A stretch of DNA of 64,000 nt from Arion vulgaris (GCA_020796225.1 CM036753.1:65070865-65134864); one strand, 5' to 3'. Shown: positions 12,301 through 23,216, numbered from the stretch's first letter. Program-made: numbers and translations. Notes: generated from the letters alone by a model not told the origin.

Positions 12301-15177
12301 AACTATTTATACTTTCACCATACTTTCCATCTTTCGTAAAGTTCTTATTTTGTGGTGAAAAACGTTCTGTAGTTTGATGAGTATCTGCTATTGTTCTTTC
12401 ACTTATATACTGTGAATAAGATACACTATCTTCAGTCATTACTATGTCATTCTCCTCAAATTCAGTTGGTAGATGTAAACTGCAATTGAGCAAACCTTGA
12501 CTATTTGTAAGCTTGACAACTTCATGAGACAAATGGGCAGGTGTCACAGTATCCACCATGTTCTGCATATGCTCAGCAACGATGCCACAGGATGTTAGAG
12601 ACCCATGCTCCATGATTATTTCACCATTGAGAAGTGAGCTCGGAGAATCATTGCCAATTGGAGATTCATCCAACGAAATGATTCCACTGTCAGGAGATAC
12701 ATTTGGTAATGTGTCTAATCTTAGTAATGGATCATGAATATCATTTACACAAGAGTTTATGCTGCCCATTTGTTTAACCCTTTTCAAGGGTTTCAAAGCC
12801 TCACTGATGTTTATTACATCTAAGAAGGGTGTCTCCTCATGAAAAGTTATATTTTCACATGACACTGCTGTTAACAATGCCTTGTCCTTATCATACGATG
12901 TGGATGCTGTGCTTACAGTTGGGTTCAACACATTTAAAGGACTTGTTGATGCAGGAGAACATAATATATCACCACTGTCCAAAACTGTTAGAGAAAGATC
13001 ATAATGTGATTTGTCACTATCAAGGACATCTCTTAACTGGTCTGATGACATCTCTTGAGAGTCCATGTCGCTGGAGATGGTATAATAATCAGCCTGAAAT
13101 AAACCACATAAATTATGTAGATTAAGACAAAAACAACAGTTGCTATTTACCAACAAACATTAATAATGTTTATCAACAAATATAAAGCAATATATTGAAT
13201 TATTTACTCTCTTGATTGAAGACTTTGGTCAAATTGGCATTCTACTGTCTTCTTCTTCCAATGTTTTCAGACATAAATTTGTATACTTTCAAAGTAGTTA
13301 GTGGTTAACTAGAGTCCATTTACATCTCCATATAGCATGCCTTGGACTGATATGGGGATTGGCCATGTGTTTTCTCTCTGTTCACTGATGTTGGACATTT
13401 TTGAAGTATGTGTGTTTCTGTCACTTGCTGGTGCCACATGTGCATATGTCAGAAGGGTCTATTTGTACTTATTAAACAGATGGTACCTCAAGATAATGTA
13501 GACAAAAAATGACAACCTGTTCTCCTCTACTTAGTTGGTGGCATGCATCATCCTTTTCATGACCTGGCTGATCTCTCAACCATTTGTTCTTGTATGCCAT
13601 TTTATCCGTACTTTTGTTTCCTTTTCTACTGTAAAAAACTAAACCGTAGACTTTTGTTCTTTAAATCAAAGATGTTTTATATCTCACATATAAGGTGAAA
13701 CAATACAACAAAAAAGTACATCACATTTTAATTATTAAGAAAAGTTGGGTAGAGAAAATGAGTTATTTCATGAGAAAACTATTTTATGACACCTAACTCT
13801 TAGTGCACCAAGTGTTATGTTATTTGACATTGGTGGTGGATGTCAAATGTCCAGACACCACCTCAATAGGAGCAAGGGTAGTCTCAGGGTTAAACAGTTG
13901 TAGTAAAGGTATATTTCAGTTCAACTTCTCTAAATCTAATGTAATTTCCGGCTTCGCATGTGGACATAACAGTTCTCGATTTAAGGTTAGTAACCTCTGA
14001 TAAAACACGCAAAAAATATACAAAATGTTATTTATTCATAAAAACTGAAGAAACATTCCTGGATTATGTACATATGAATGTAGTATGAACAGAAACACGT
14101 TTTATGGCTTGCAGATCTATAGGATATATTCAAGTTGAGTGGTAAGTGACAATTTTATTCTCATTTTATTATATTTTATTTGTTTCCTTTTTTTCTAAAA
14201 ATCATTTTGCATTTCACTTTTCATATTCAGAAATATTTCACCAATGCAAATGAACAGAGAATTCAACTCTAAACACTATGATATATGGGTAAATGTTCCA
14301 TATATTAAAAAAATAGATTTCTGACAAAACTAATGTCTTCTGACTGATGTCTGTTTAAAAATGTACGATAAAAGATGGCTTGAAAACAACGTTTTTGCCC
14401 TGTTCCACTAAGAGTTTAACAATCAATTCAAATTAGTTTATTAGTAAAGAGCTCACAGCATCAAAAATGTTTTACCTAAATCAGAACAAATAAGTGTAAT
14501 ATAATCTTACATGCAACATTTTTGTCAAGAAAAATACTGAAAAACTAGTTAGAATTGATGTATGCGCACTTGACATCCCTGTTGACGTGCAGTACTTTTC
14601 AGCTGAAGTTACCAGAAAGTGTCAGCTTCAGAACACCTACACAGTGGCTCTAATGATGATTTCAAATTTTCCCCAAAAATCAGAAAGTTCAGGCAACCAT
14701 CACAATTGAATGGCTGAAGAGTATATTTTACTGGGCAGCTCACTGCCATTGAACTATGCCTACTTAAATCAAGTTTACAAGCTTTCCATGAATTTTCACT
14801 TCCTCGTGAACTTAATAACATGGACAGCTCTTAATTATCTGAGTAATCATCGGGAGGAAGGAAATGGACAATTCAAAACCAGGTTTAGGACAGAAACAAT
14901 CAAAGTTATATACTGTAAACAAATTTAGTTTAAAACAGTGTGTATTTATATAAGCACATTTATTTTTCAATTAACTTAATTTGAATGAACAAGAAGAAAT
15001 AAAATTCCCTTCATAAAAGATTTATCAACCCAATATTTTTAATGAATAATATATTTTTTAAATCACACTGTTTAATGATAGGTCAATGTTTCATAGTTGA
15101 AAATAATCCACTTCATTTAAGTACTCTAAATAATAAATTCTTGAGTACTTGCAATTTTGAGCAAACAAAATTTAACG

Positions 15178-15269
<92 letters not shown>

Positions 15270-17869
15270 TAATAGCCTTTGAGTTCTAAAATGTAAAACT
15301 TTAGTTATAAATACCCCCTTCCCAATCCCTTCTGCTGCTATCATGTCCTAGGTCTCCCATGCCCAATTTGCTGCTATCATGTCCTAGGTCTCCCATGCCC
15401 AATTTTCTGCTATCATGTCTCAGTTCAAGAATAGTAATCATTAGAACAATAAATTCAAAACAAAGCTATGTCATCCACATATCTTCGATATACTGGTTTG
15501 AAATTTCTGTGTTTTAAATTTAGTTGTTGACAACAGTGACATGTACATGATTCTTTTGATCTCAAAGATTAGCAGACTGGACTGATGTCCCTGTTGTCTG
15601 TGGGTAATTAATTCCATGTAGGTATTTCACAAAGTAGTGTGGTAATTTGATTTTGAAAGGTGTAATAGTCATCCATCACAAGCGATGATGACAGCAGCAT
15701 CAGATGTGTGTTGTTGACCCTCTCTGATGTGTGCTGAGGTGACTGTAGAGTTCAATCCTGGAACACAATCCCCTACAACAGGTGGGGCATACATGTTCAG
15801 GGTTAGACATGTGGGTTTCGTCTTTCGTGCAGCTTGTCTCTGCGCTTCTGCAATGCGAATTTCTTGTGTAATAGCAGCACCACATTTGGTGATCTTGTGC
15901 AAGGGATGTGTATATCAAAGCATTTTAGAAACACTCTAACCCTTAGAACCTGTGATCCTGATATCCCAGTATTGAATGTAAACATTGCATATTCAGACGT
16001 CCCGAAATTTTTATCTGAGAAGACTCCATCGTTATTTATCGGTGAATGAAGATAAATTGTGTACATATGTGATGTCAAACACAACCCACATGTTCTAAAT
16101 GATTTAGCAAGATAGCGGATGCTGTTTGTGATATTCTTGTGTGCCAATAAGGTAATAAGTTAGGTATTTTCATGATGAAAAGACATGCTGAAATTTTCAG
16201 AAATGGACAATCTAAAAGGATAAAAACAGAGCAAACTGCTGAACATTTTTTGTAATGATTCCGAAGATGAACTAGACTTGAATGTGATTATTCTGATAGG
16301 GGTATCGAAAGAGAGTGAGACGCACATTAAGATGATGAAGAATTGTTTGATCGATTGATATTCAAGCTATATATGTTCAATTTGGAGAACAAGCTACATT
16401 ATCTGGGAGTATTCAGGAACATGACACATATCAAGTAAATTTTTAAAAGTTTAGTATTATGCAAATATATAATCAGCAGGAATCACAGAGATGTTAGGTA
16501 AGTCAATAATAAATTATAGATCATTTAGTTGTGTTAAATTATCGTGTTTTTAATATCCCTCTGATGTGTGCTGTTTTTGCTCAAGAGCTCAGGGGTTTTT
16601 AGGATACAGGTGGCCAGGGTTTAGAGGGTTAAGAGTGTATCCAAAGCATTTTTTTCTGTTCACTAACCAATCGTCTGCCCTCATCAAGCTTGCTATACAT
16701 CAATTGTTTTGGGATGTGTTTATTAGGCATCCTCCAAACGTGACCGGCCCATCTCCTGGGCCTTCTGCAACTGGGTGTGGACACTTGAAATCTTGGCCCT
16801 TATGAGGACTTTGGTATCTGGAATTGTTTCCTGCCACTTTAATTTGAATACTCTGCTGAGATAACTTCTGTAGATGTGGTTTAGCTTTCTTGCGTGTCTA
16901 CTATACACTGTCCATGTCTCACTGGCGTACAACAGTGTGGTGAGCACTTATGCCCTGTAAACTTTTAGCTTTTTGGCTATGTTTACCCCTTTCCATTCCC
17001 ACACAGTAACTTGTTGGTAGTTTGATTTTGCAAGGTACAGATGAGACATAACTTTAAATTTACCAAACTATACATCAACAGGTCATAGTCTATTTTTATA
17101 GTTTCTAAAAGAGCTAATTCTGGTGTGCTGAGAGGTCAATTAACAAAATGAACCTACTGACAAACATCCAAAGGAAGCATTTGCAATATGGGCATGCAAT
17201 GTGAGGATATGTGTTAATATACATTGTGACATTGACAAATTGCTGAGAAGAGAAATACAGGCAGATATTAGGAAATAGAGAGAGAATATACTGAACCGTT
17301 TAATATTATGGCATGGAAGGATGTCATTAAAAAAAATCCTGACAGGAAATGATGTGGACATAAAATTGTTGAGATATTGTTGAATTATTGGCCTACAAAG
17401 TATGTCGTAAGATGCAAGTGAGGTAGGGGCCTAGGGAAGCTACCGTAGTAAATAAAAAGCATCGCAGAAATCGGAAGTGCTGGCCTACTTGTAGGCGCAT
17501 CACTGACACAATCTACAATCGCTCTTGGGGGTCATATCACAAAGAGTGGTTAACATAGTGGTAGATGTTAAGCGTTCAAAGAAGAAGAAATAAAATGAAT
17601 TGTTAACATACCTGTTTTTCCATGTCAGTGTTCTTGTCTTCAGCTAAATCATTGTTGGCAGATATGTTCAAGTTGGTCCCAGATGAGTTATCCACTTCAT
17701 CATCGCAACTTCTTTTCCTAAAAGAGATCATTAACTTCAAACCACCACTGTCTATATTAGAACATTCTAATGTGAACTCCTCCTCACTTAAGCTGTTGTT
17801 CAATGAGCTTGTTCCTGTGTCACTTGTTTCATAATCTGAAGATGGCTCCACTGTGCCATACTGATTCAT
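3212..17869 (-). CDS. ASH1L: ASH1L/Ash1-like histone-lysine methyltransferase gene, 5' part (partial)
   Basis: ASH1-family proteins are nuclear Trithorax-group H3K36 methyltransferases. Four coding exons are visible on the minus strand: 17869-17612, 13093-10267, 8009-7077 and 3360-3212. All have canonical GT/AG sites, and intron phases match (0, 1, 2). Joined, they give about 1390 residues, all upstream of the catalytic region. Family evidence, compared with human ASH1L from memory: an N-terminal GGLKLMISFRKR segment matches human GNLKLKIGLQAKR; a block reading IIDPVFAADLDTLVIGLN then LPSIFRV matches human RQDPDFIAELEELISRL and LPTIFRI; and RKRFQRVGLFSDFYK in the last exon matches human KKKYQKAGLYSDVYK, which lies just before AWS-SET. 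AT-hooks such as KRPRGRPRK fit. AWS, SET, bromo, PHD and BAH exons are not in the window and must lie to the left. Four single-base frame breaks occur, all in homopolymers. The identification is strong; the exact 5' UTR structure is unknown. Confidence 0.88.
3455..3725 (-). repeat. SINE S6 copy with tRNA-like head
   Basis: On the minus strand the head reads tggcttagcggtagtaatc (A-box-like) and ggttcaaattcc (B-box-like). The body shares gaaaatcgtggcatatcc and ttctaggcaccatgtatacg with the copy at 28045-28520. Confidence 0.7.
4083..4345 (+). repeat. SINE S1 copy
   Basis: A near full-length S1: head cgcctgtgtgttgccgggcc, middle ggggcctagggaagctaccc, end gaagaagaa. Confidence 0.85.
4486..4700 (-). 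repeat. SINE S7 copy
   Basis: It shares ctttttataccttgaggtat-like and acacgatgggcaatgtggtc blocks with 53817-54092. In that fuller copy the opposite-strand end carries a tRNA-like head, so the transcribed strand is minus. Confidence 0.6.
5187..5450 (-). repeat. SINE S1 copy
   Basis: A reverse S1 copy with gcgactacaagtaggtcagc, the tttatttactagg block and the head end agctccggcaacacacaag. Confidence 0.82.
5752..6000 (+). repeat. SINE S1 copy
   Basis: It contains the core aagcaaagaatagtacc, ggtagggacctaggaagcta, and the end gtggtcgatacggagcg. The head differs (cgccttgcggtgccagagcc). Confidence 0.82.
6395..6835 (+). mobile_element. LINE-E 3' fragment with internal tandem duplication
   Basis: It encodes RMKWFCHLIRMQPNSTVY-like sequence and FYNRTSG followed by a GRPRK-type basic motif. 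Related copies are at 22275-22680 (-) and 58350-58745 (-). A unit of about 100 bp holding the acaacagaacatcagga and atggcatagcagaatcc blocks occurs twice, near 6532-6632 and 6636-6730. Confidence 0.65.
7077..8009 (-). CDS. ASH1L: ASH1L-like Ser-rich exon
   Basis: The acceptor atttgtag|AT completes a codon from the phase-1 donor upstream, giving DERSIQGRLGQFYVDQ. The exon is strongly Ser/Pro-rich and ends KRKLVEEIQAATAWE at a GAGAG|gtaaga donor (phase 2). One base is missing in the A-run at 7795-7798 (RPYSK to SGFTLACPV). Restoring one base makes the 933-nt length fit both phases. No folded domain is recognised; this matches the disordered middle of ASH1-family proteins. Confidence 0.83.
8208..8452 (+). 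repeat. SINE S1 copy
   Basis: An S1 copy with ggagcaaagaatagtaacac, ggggcctaggaagctaccc and the end atggagtgttgaagaag. It lies in the ASH1L intron, opposite to the gene. Confidence 0.83.
8453..9073. other. ASH1L intron, no recognised feature
   Basis: The short open frames on both strands here show no family match or splice context. It may hold old repeat debris. Confidence 0.4.
9074..9459 (+). repeat. SINE S1 copy interrupted by a 116-bp insertion
   Basis: S1 sequence runs to 9296 and resumes at 9413. The break is flanked by the 12-bp direct repeat acaaagagtggt (9285-9296 and 9413-9424), which occurs once in other S1 copies. Confidence 0.85.
9297..9412. mobile_element. 116-bp unidentified insertion with target-site duplication
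   Basis: It lies between the two copies of acaaagagtggt. The insert contains a small perfect hairpin (acacaga-tc-tctgtgt) and an A-rich end (aaaaggaaggaa), and matches no other repeat seen in the window. The A-rich end plus a 12-bp duplication suggests LINE-mediated retroposition. Confidence 0.55.
9936..10190 (+). repeat. SINE S1 copy
   Basis: Full-length-like S1 ending gtgttcgaagaagaaa, about 75 bp from the donor of the giant ASH1L exon. Confidence 0.83.
10267..13093 (-). CDS. ASH1L: ASH1L-like giant exon (AT-hooks, conserved LPSIFRV block)
   Basis: A 2827-nt exon runs from a tttatttcag|GCT acceptor (phase 0) to a CAAG|gtaagt donor (phase 1). Vertebrate ASH1L also has one giant exon near its 5' end. 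In order it holds an acidic start (ADYYTISSDMDS), a PDSGI motif near protein residue 220, a basic GRKKRGAPKKK stretch near 380, the AT-hook KRPRGRPRK near 525, a basic MMRRTKRKKRKK run, and the conserved LPSIFRV block near 900. A second basic hook-like motif (KRRGRRPGK) sits at the end. The frame breaks at two A-runs (T-runs on the plus strand): one missing base at 11971-11975 and one extra base at 10502-10506. They compensate, so the exon length still fits both flanking phases. Confidence 0.87.
13235..13635 (-). mobile_element. LINE-O fragment
   Basis: It shares ctggtgccacatgtgcata and attaaacagatggtacctca with 32905-33180. The two copies and basic/Trp codons on the minus strand suggest an old LINE piece. 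The clade is not recognised. Confidence 0.45.
13636..15181. other. ASH1L intron, no recognised feature
   Basis: Very AT-rich, with only short open frames and no repeat family match. Confidence 0.4.
15182..15267. repeat. (TA)n microsatellite, about 86 bp
   Basis: An uninterrupted alternating TA tract in the first ASH1L intron. Confidence 0.97.
15333..15421. repeat. 36-bp tandem repeat, about 2.4 copies
   Basis: The unit containing gctatcatgtcctaggtctc and ccatgcccaattt occurs twice in full and once in part. Confidence 0.9.
15660..15920 (-). mobile_element. LINE-H 3' fragment (C2H2 zinc-finger tail)
   Basis: Minus-strand frames give HVCPTC, then LCSRIELYSHLSTHQRG, the C2H2 finger found after the RT in a common LINE group. 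Copies at 33180-33365 and about 41600-41945 share ccctacaacaggtggggcat-like sequence. It is not a host zinc-finger gene. Confidence 0.65.
15921..16729. other. ASH1L intron, no recognised feature
   Basis: Short open frames overlap on both strands; nothing identifiable. Confidence 0.4.
16730..16990 (-). mobile_element. LINE-L 3' fragment
   Basis: Minus strand: TLLYASETWTVYSRHARKLN, then KLKWQETIPDTKVL and QLQKAQEMGRSRLEDA. This is the characteristic segment after the RT domain of CR1/L2-like LINEs. Confidence 0.75.
17388..17588 (+). repeat. SINE S1 copy, 5'-truncated
   Basis: It starts within the core (ggcctacaaagtatgtcgta) and continues through gggaagctaccgtagtaaat to gttcaaagaagaagaaa. It ends just downstream of the first ASH1L coding exon's donor. 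Confidence 0.8.
17612..17869 (-). CDS. ASH1L: ASH1L-like first coding exon
   Basis: This exon encodes 86 residues beginning MNQYGTVEPSSDYETSD. The ATG at 17869-17867 is chosen because an in-frame TAA lies a few codons upstream and no earlier in-frame ATG follows it. The exon is acidic and Ser-rich, then holds the conserved GGLKLMISFRKR segment near residue 50. It ends MEKQ at a CAG|gtatgt donor in phase 0. The upstream 5' UTR exon is not defined. Confidence 0.85.
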
Positions 17870-17889
17870 GTCTTTCAACAATCCAGACA

Positions 17890-18859
17890 AATATTATTAC
17901 AATCACAGTTCATTTGTCTTGTGAATTAGATTCTAAGAATTGTTCTGTGAATACTAAACCTGTGTATATATTTGTTTTATTAATAATAAACATCTACACA
18001 AAATCAATTACTTTAGAGACTGTACTGCAACCTACAACAACTACACTAGTCTACACAAAGTATGCTAAAATAGTATATATGATGTGGATAAAGACAATGT
18101 TGGTATATTGAAAATTCTAGCACATCAAAGTAATTAACACTACTCAATTACTGTTATTATTACGACACTGAAATGTGACAGTCCAGAGTGCATAAAGGCA
18201 CATATATCTTACTATCTATACTTATAAGTTGTATGTTACTATGTATTTGAACAGTCAGACTATTGACTCAATATATTATATTGAGAAGAAATGAATATTG
18301 AACAAATTATTTTCACAAAATATCATTATCTAGCCAATACAAAACACATTACTGATTATTATATAAACATAAAAAACGATTATATCTAGTTCACTACAAA
18401 ATTAAAGTATATCTCCATCAGAATACTTCAATACTGAGGATACTAACTTCACACAGTTGACCATGACACAATTGAGTTGGAGTCACTGGCACACAGTGTA
18501 ACAACACACACACACTAAACTAGGTCACTACAATTACTATCTACAATTGACTAAAAACATTATTACACTTAAGTGGAAAGTGCGTGGCAGCTCATCTTTT
18601 ATTATTGCTCAGAACATTGATGTGACTATCGCTACCTATATATTTGAATGTGTATCTGGTGTATCACATCAGTTATTTCCATACTCCATAATATTCTTAT
18701 TCAAAGTTATTCTAATAAAATTAAAATGACTCAAATATTAAATATATATATTTTTGTAATTTCATCATACTTTTTGTCATAACTCAAATCAAACAATGCT
18801 ACCATATTGTATGTACTTTAAAATATAGCTGAATTGTTTGTTTTAATATATTAGTAACT
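17890..18859. other. AT-rich 5' UTR intron or leader of ASH1L
   Basis: No repeat family or coding signal is visible. It probably holds the 5' UTR intron. Confidence 0.35.
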
Positions 18860-19170
18860 AATTCGCGATAACATACCACCTGAATCAATCCGTGTACAAC
18901 TGTCCTAACTGTCTACCTCTGCTAAACAGAAAGTTGCTTGCTCCAGTTATGAGATTCATCGAGAAAAACCCGAAATCACGGCATGTTTGTTTATCTACTG
19001 CAATCAGAATACGTTTAGACGCAAAATAAGTTAACAGTTTTCACTTTACTAACAATTTTAGATGCAAATAATGTCCAAGAACTGTCAAAATGCGCTGAAA
19101 CTCCAAATGTAAACACTGGCATCAGCACAGACACAGATATCTACGCCATAGTAATGCACTGTGCTGCAAA
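18860..19170. promoter_or_regulatory. probable divergent ASH1L-DAP3 promoter region
   Basis: This lies between the divergent genes and is free of recognisable repeats, with more CpG than its surroundings (for example cccgaaatcacgg and acgtttagacgc). A possible minus-strand 5' UTR donor (ttcag|gtggta) lies near 18885. No TATA element or start site can be assigned. Inference from gene layout only. Confidence 0.3.
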
Positions 19171-19208
19171 ATGGCGTCTGCGGTTTCATCCCACGGAAAA
19201 TCGACAGG
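19171..19208 (+). CDS. candidate first coding exon of DAP3 (tentative)
   Basis: An ATG in a good context (gcaaaATGG) opens MASAVSSHGKST and meets a possible donor GG|gtataa. It lies upstream and divergent from ASH1L in a locally CpG-richer patch. The phase (2) does not match the next DAP3 exon, which needs phase 1, unless the A-run at 19197-19200 has one base too many; with that change the join would read HGNRQG|VFHPSLR. This is inference only. A different first exon elsewhere in 19-26 kb is possible. Confidence 0.25.
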
Positions 19209-19680
19209 GTATAACCTAAACGAGTCGTTATGCTTATTAAATAATATACAAAATAGTAAATAATTAAAATGAGATTTGTTATCATAGTTAAACAAAATAA
19301 TATATAAGAGCAGTAGGTGTGTTTGGATGTTCAGATAAGAAGAGGTCATCACTTTGTATATTTGATAGTTGCAAAGAGAAAAATCCATTCGATTTGTACC
19401 TGTATTTATAGTAACGGATATCTCATTATACTCGTTATAAAGTTTATGACTCCGTTCCCTTAAATTTAACTACTTTTTATAGCACAATACAGATCCACGT
19501 TAGTTGGAATTGAAATTATTGTTAAGAAACAAACAAAAGTATTATAAATTGCATAGCGAATAAGAAATGAACATACTAAATCAAAATAAATGAATAGATA
19601 GAGAGTGAAAGCAATCTAAAGGTACTTCGTGTCTTAGGCTTCAAACAATATACTATTAGGTATGTCTGTGAACAGATGTG

Positions 19681-19832
19681 GCAGCTCTCTATGAGTGCGG
19701 TTCAGTTCCGCGGGCTGGCAGAAAAGCCACAGATTCTCCAGATTTACGGTGTTCGTGGCACCGAACCGAAGGGTTACGTTGTCCATGGCACCGAGCCGAA
19801 GAGCTGAAAAGCTCAAGCGCTTCTGGATCGAA
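19681..19832 (+). repeat. SINE S3 copy with 11-bp target-site duplication
   Basis: S3 core blocks cagatttacggtgttc.., accgaaccgaagggttacg and aagagctgaaaagctcaag are present. It is flanked by gaacagatgtg at 19670-19680 and 19833-19843. The 5' end is shorter than in the 28-kb copy. Confidence 0.85.
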
Positions 19833-19889
19833 GAACAGATGTGACAAAAATAAAAATAAGGACAATAAAACACAAACTTGACAAATTAT

Positions 19890-20690
19890 GTTTTTATCAA
19901 GGGAGAGAAAAGTGAAAATATGAACGGTTTTAAATATGAAGTTTCAATGTTAACTTCTTTCTTTTTTCTAGTAATGCATGTTTACCTTTCGGCGTCAGGG
20001 TAGCGTAAGAGTTCCGTCAAGTGCAAGTAACAATTAATAGTCTTGGTTTTTTTTTTATCTTATCCTTTCTTGTTACTCCCACTATTTCTGCAGATATTTC
20101 ATTTCTGTTTCGTAACTTTTTATTTTAATTTGCTTGTAAATATCCAATTTTGGCACTGGTACCACAAAGTTGGGATTAAGATAGTATTGTATGGGACTCT
20201 TTTTGTGTTTAACAATTACCTGTTTGCAATTAACACCAGCGTCATTTGGTCGATGATTTGACATGCTTTCGCTTCAAACAAGAGATGTAATTGGGATGAA
20301 GGAAATCAAAAGACGCACAAATTAGTTCTGCAAAAACTTTAGCAGCTAAAAGTGGGTACAATTGAACAGATAGTAAAACAAAGATCAGAACACTAAAGAG
20401 CATGAATATTCCCCATGGCAACGTACAGGTGTGAGACATTGACACTTTACATGGTATTGGAAAAGTACATGTGTGCTTTTGAATATACATCTTATAGAAG
20501 AGTTATCCGTATACCAAAAATAGAGAAAAGAACAAATATATATATCCAGAAGGAACTCACAATTAAGGGAAAATAGATGATGCTACAAAAAAGAACGAGA
20601 AAATGCAAATATTCTAAACACACTAAAAGACGAAGAACTTGATTAGACAGCTATGGATGAATGCATCCAGGCAAAGAGAAGAAGATTAAT
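19890..20690 (+). mobile_element. LINE-C fragments, broken
   Basis: Sequence near 19895-19945 resembles the EKVENVNSFEY region of the copy at 38060-38810. Sequence near 20470-20690 (ttgaatatacatcttatag and on) matches the antisense copy at 44140-44640. The sequence between is unassigned. Confidence 0.45.
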
Positions 20691-20699
20691 TTAATTTGT

Positions 20700-21780
20700 T
20701 TTAATGGACGTTTTCGATGGAGATATTGGTAGTGTTTTCTTCTCTAGCGAATGTCATTACTTCGGTTTTGTCGATGTTTATTCTCATATTGTATTCATTG
20801 CATGTTAACTGTAGTCTGTTAATGTGTTGTTGTAGCTGTTTTTCTGTTGTTGATATGATTGCCTGATCGTCGGCAAAAAGACATTCGTTTAAGAGTTCCC
20901 CAGGGTTATTTCCTTCGCTGGTGTTGGCTATTTTAAAGATTTGATCGATATGCATTAAGGTTGTAAGTGACAAAAAGATAGTAATAAACATTGTACATGT
21001 AAAGGGACGATACCGTTTAATTAAAATTTGAGAACGTATTTGGATATTTTGTGGCAAAAGAAAATCAGCTGTGACTGAAACCATTTTTCCCCATAAGTAT
21101 ATAATCCATAGACTCTCAGAGTGCGAGTATGTCATCAAAGCAAGCACATAATAAACTTAATAAGTTATTAAAATCGCAAATAAAGTATATGCCAACTTAC
21201 TTTTCATTTAGTTTGAAAAAGTTGTGTCCCTTCATCTGTCGTTCTGTACAGTGTTGCAGTTTGGCATCTTCAAGTGGATATCTTCTGTCATTAACCGTGT
21301 AACCAATAAAGCAGTCATTTAGTCTACATATGTGGTGAACAACAGCAGTGATAGTACGCATCCTTGTTTTACTCCAGACTTAACATGGAACTGGTATAAA
21401 AGTCATGTGTTTGCTCTTATTGAACACTTATCTACTATAATAAATACAGCCGAACGGAAGTCAAGATGATTGTGGTTGAATACACACGGGAAGGTGATGT
21501 TATCATTCAATGATGCCTCAGTGATTCGAGACAAGAGACGTGCATGGGCATTTACTGTGAGTTTGAGATGTAAAACTGTTAAGGGGGGCAGCGGTTCATT
21601 TGCTGTAATTGCGTGTACCATCGCAATGAAGATTAAGGATGTAACCATGGTTCTGAAGTTGTTGAGTACAAATGGATTCAAACATGCACGTACACGGAGT
21701 GATTCAAGGATGCGCTCACGAAAATTCGTGCTGGCTATATATGGCATGTCACATTGAACACTTTCAGAATGACCCATTTA
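20700..21780 (-). mobile_element. LINE-J reverse transcriptase fragment
   Basis: Minus-strand RT signatures in order: DFRSAVFIIVD (motif A-like), SGVKQGCVLS (motif B-like, near 21370-21395), LFADDQAI (the catalytic YxDD box, here FADD, near 20880), then NIDKTEVMTF. The frame changes between motifs, so it is a decayed copy. Confidence 0.7.
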
Positions 21781-21957
21781 ACCTTTATTTTTTGTAACAG
21801 GGCATGCGTGAGTACAAGGCAATGTTCATGCAGATCACCAGACTGATACAGATGTGGTCGAGGAAGGGATGTCAGTGAATAGTGCAGATTTCATAAAAGC
21901 CATACAAAAAGCAGGTCGTACAGATGACTGAAAATATTTATAAATCTGATAAATATA

Positions 21958-22075
21958 GCAGTGGGTCTCTGTAGTTAGGTGGTTAAGTCGTTACCGTGCG
22001 TTCTGAAAGTCGTGGGTTCGAGTTCAGAAAGTTCTCGTTCTGTTAATGTGTACTTTTTTCCCAGAGATCAATAGG
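21958..22075 (+). repeat. tRNA-like SINE head (S8)
   Basis: A-box-like ttaggtggttaag and B-box-like gggttcgagttc are spaced as in tRNA. The acceptor stem does not pair, so this is not a tRNA gene. Confidence 0.6.
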
Positions 22076-22146
22076 ATTTCTTCAGTAGCTGAAGACGCCA
22101 AAAGACACTGCATCGGAAACTTCTGATCAGTTTGTCTTTCATTACT

Positions 22147-22275
22147 GTTCGCTCGCGATGAATTCAGGCATATTCGTAGTACCTAATATGGCCTTTCTGA
22201 CTGATTTTTGCGTGAAGAGTTGCATTCTTTATCATCAGTGCTCCTCGCCATTCAGGTGAACCTTACTCCAACTTT
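22147..22275 (+). repeat. SINE S5 copy
   Basis: Blocks gttcgctcgcgatgaattca, ctgactgatttttgcgtgaa and ttatcatcagtgctcc define S5. Others are at 26755, 35629, 47140 and 58930. Confidence 0.7.
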
Positions 22276-22680
22276 TGAGGTGCTTGTAATTTATCTTCTT
22301 CTTCTTCTTTTGTCGTCACACTGCTACCGGGTTGTTGCCCAGTGTCGTAGTTTTCTGTTTTTGTCTTGCGCTGTTCTGGTGGCTTGTGTGATTGTTATCT
22401 TTGCTCTTTCACATGATTCTGCTACGCCATCTAACCATCTTTTCCGTGGTCTTCCTCTTGCTTTCTTTCCCGATGTTCTGTTGTAGAAGACTCTGTATAC
22501 TGTGGAGTTTGAATGCATTCTTATTAAGTGGCCAAACCACTTCATTCTTTGTTTATCTATGTAATTCAAGCACGATTTTGTGTCAACTTTCTTTCTTATG
22601 CTGATGTTGGTGATTCTGTCTTTTCTTGTGTTATTGGTAACTTTTCGCAGGCAACGCATTTCACATGTAGTTATTTATAT
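22275..22680 (-). mobile_element. LINE-E 3' fragment
   Basis: Minus strand: NYIDKQRMKWFGHLIRMHSN, then GKKARGRPRKRWLDGV and RTAQDKNRKLRHWATTR. This is the longest intact tail of the family in the window. Confidence 0.78.
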
Positions 22681-23094
22681 TCCATTGTAAAGGACCGGTG
22701 TCTCCTGTAGTACAATTGTCTAACTTGTGTACACCGAAATGTTCTGGGCTCGAATTTAGGATTTCCTTGGCCCGTGGTCACTAGAACAGTGTGGTATCAG
22801 CTTCGTTATTGACTCCACTTGGTTGATAAGAAAGATCGCAAAGAAGACGTCACTGGAGAATTAATAATGTAACATCATCACATCACTATATCCTGACGAG
22901 AATATACACACAGAAGAATGTATAGAGGAGAGAAGGTGAGTGAATGGCGGACTGGACAGAGATGATTTAGAACAAAGACATATATATATTTGCCTCAAGC
23001 AGCTGCTCATTGGTTATCGGAAAATGCCGCAGTGCAAAACAACGAGCACCAACCATATTACACGTCGTACGGGCTGAAATGGAAGCCAGGAGGA

Positions 23095-23216
23095 GGAGGG
23101 GGCATAGTGACGAGTGTGTTTAACCTGCAGACCACGGAGATCAGTGACGCATACTTTTCGTCATTTGGTGGGGAAGACTGAACACCTATGGGTCTGCCCG
23201 GAGTGTTATGATGCAA
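23095..23216 (+). mobile_element. LINE-B 3' tail
   Basis: It encodes HLWVCPECYDASSITN, the Cys-x-x-Cys ending of an RNase H-bearing retroelement also found at 24050-24125 and 51440-51515. Confidence 0.6.

Noticed and set aside
12829..13125. Plus-strand open frame inside the ASH1L giant exon
   Set aside because: It is a shadow of the minus-strand coding sequence, which is longer and homologous to ASH1L.
15042..15344. Open frames with Tyr-Ile repeats on both strands
   Set aside because: They are produced by the (TA)n microsatellite.
21403..21777. 124-codon minus-strand frame as a host gene
   Set aside because: It ends in a DFRSA..IVD motif followed by SGVKQGC, so it belongs to LINE-J reverse transcriptase.
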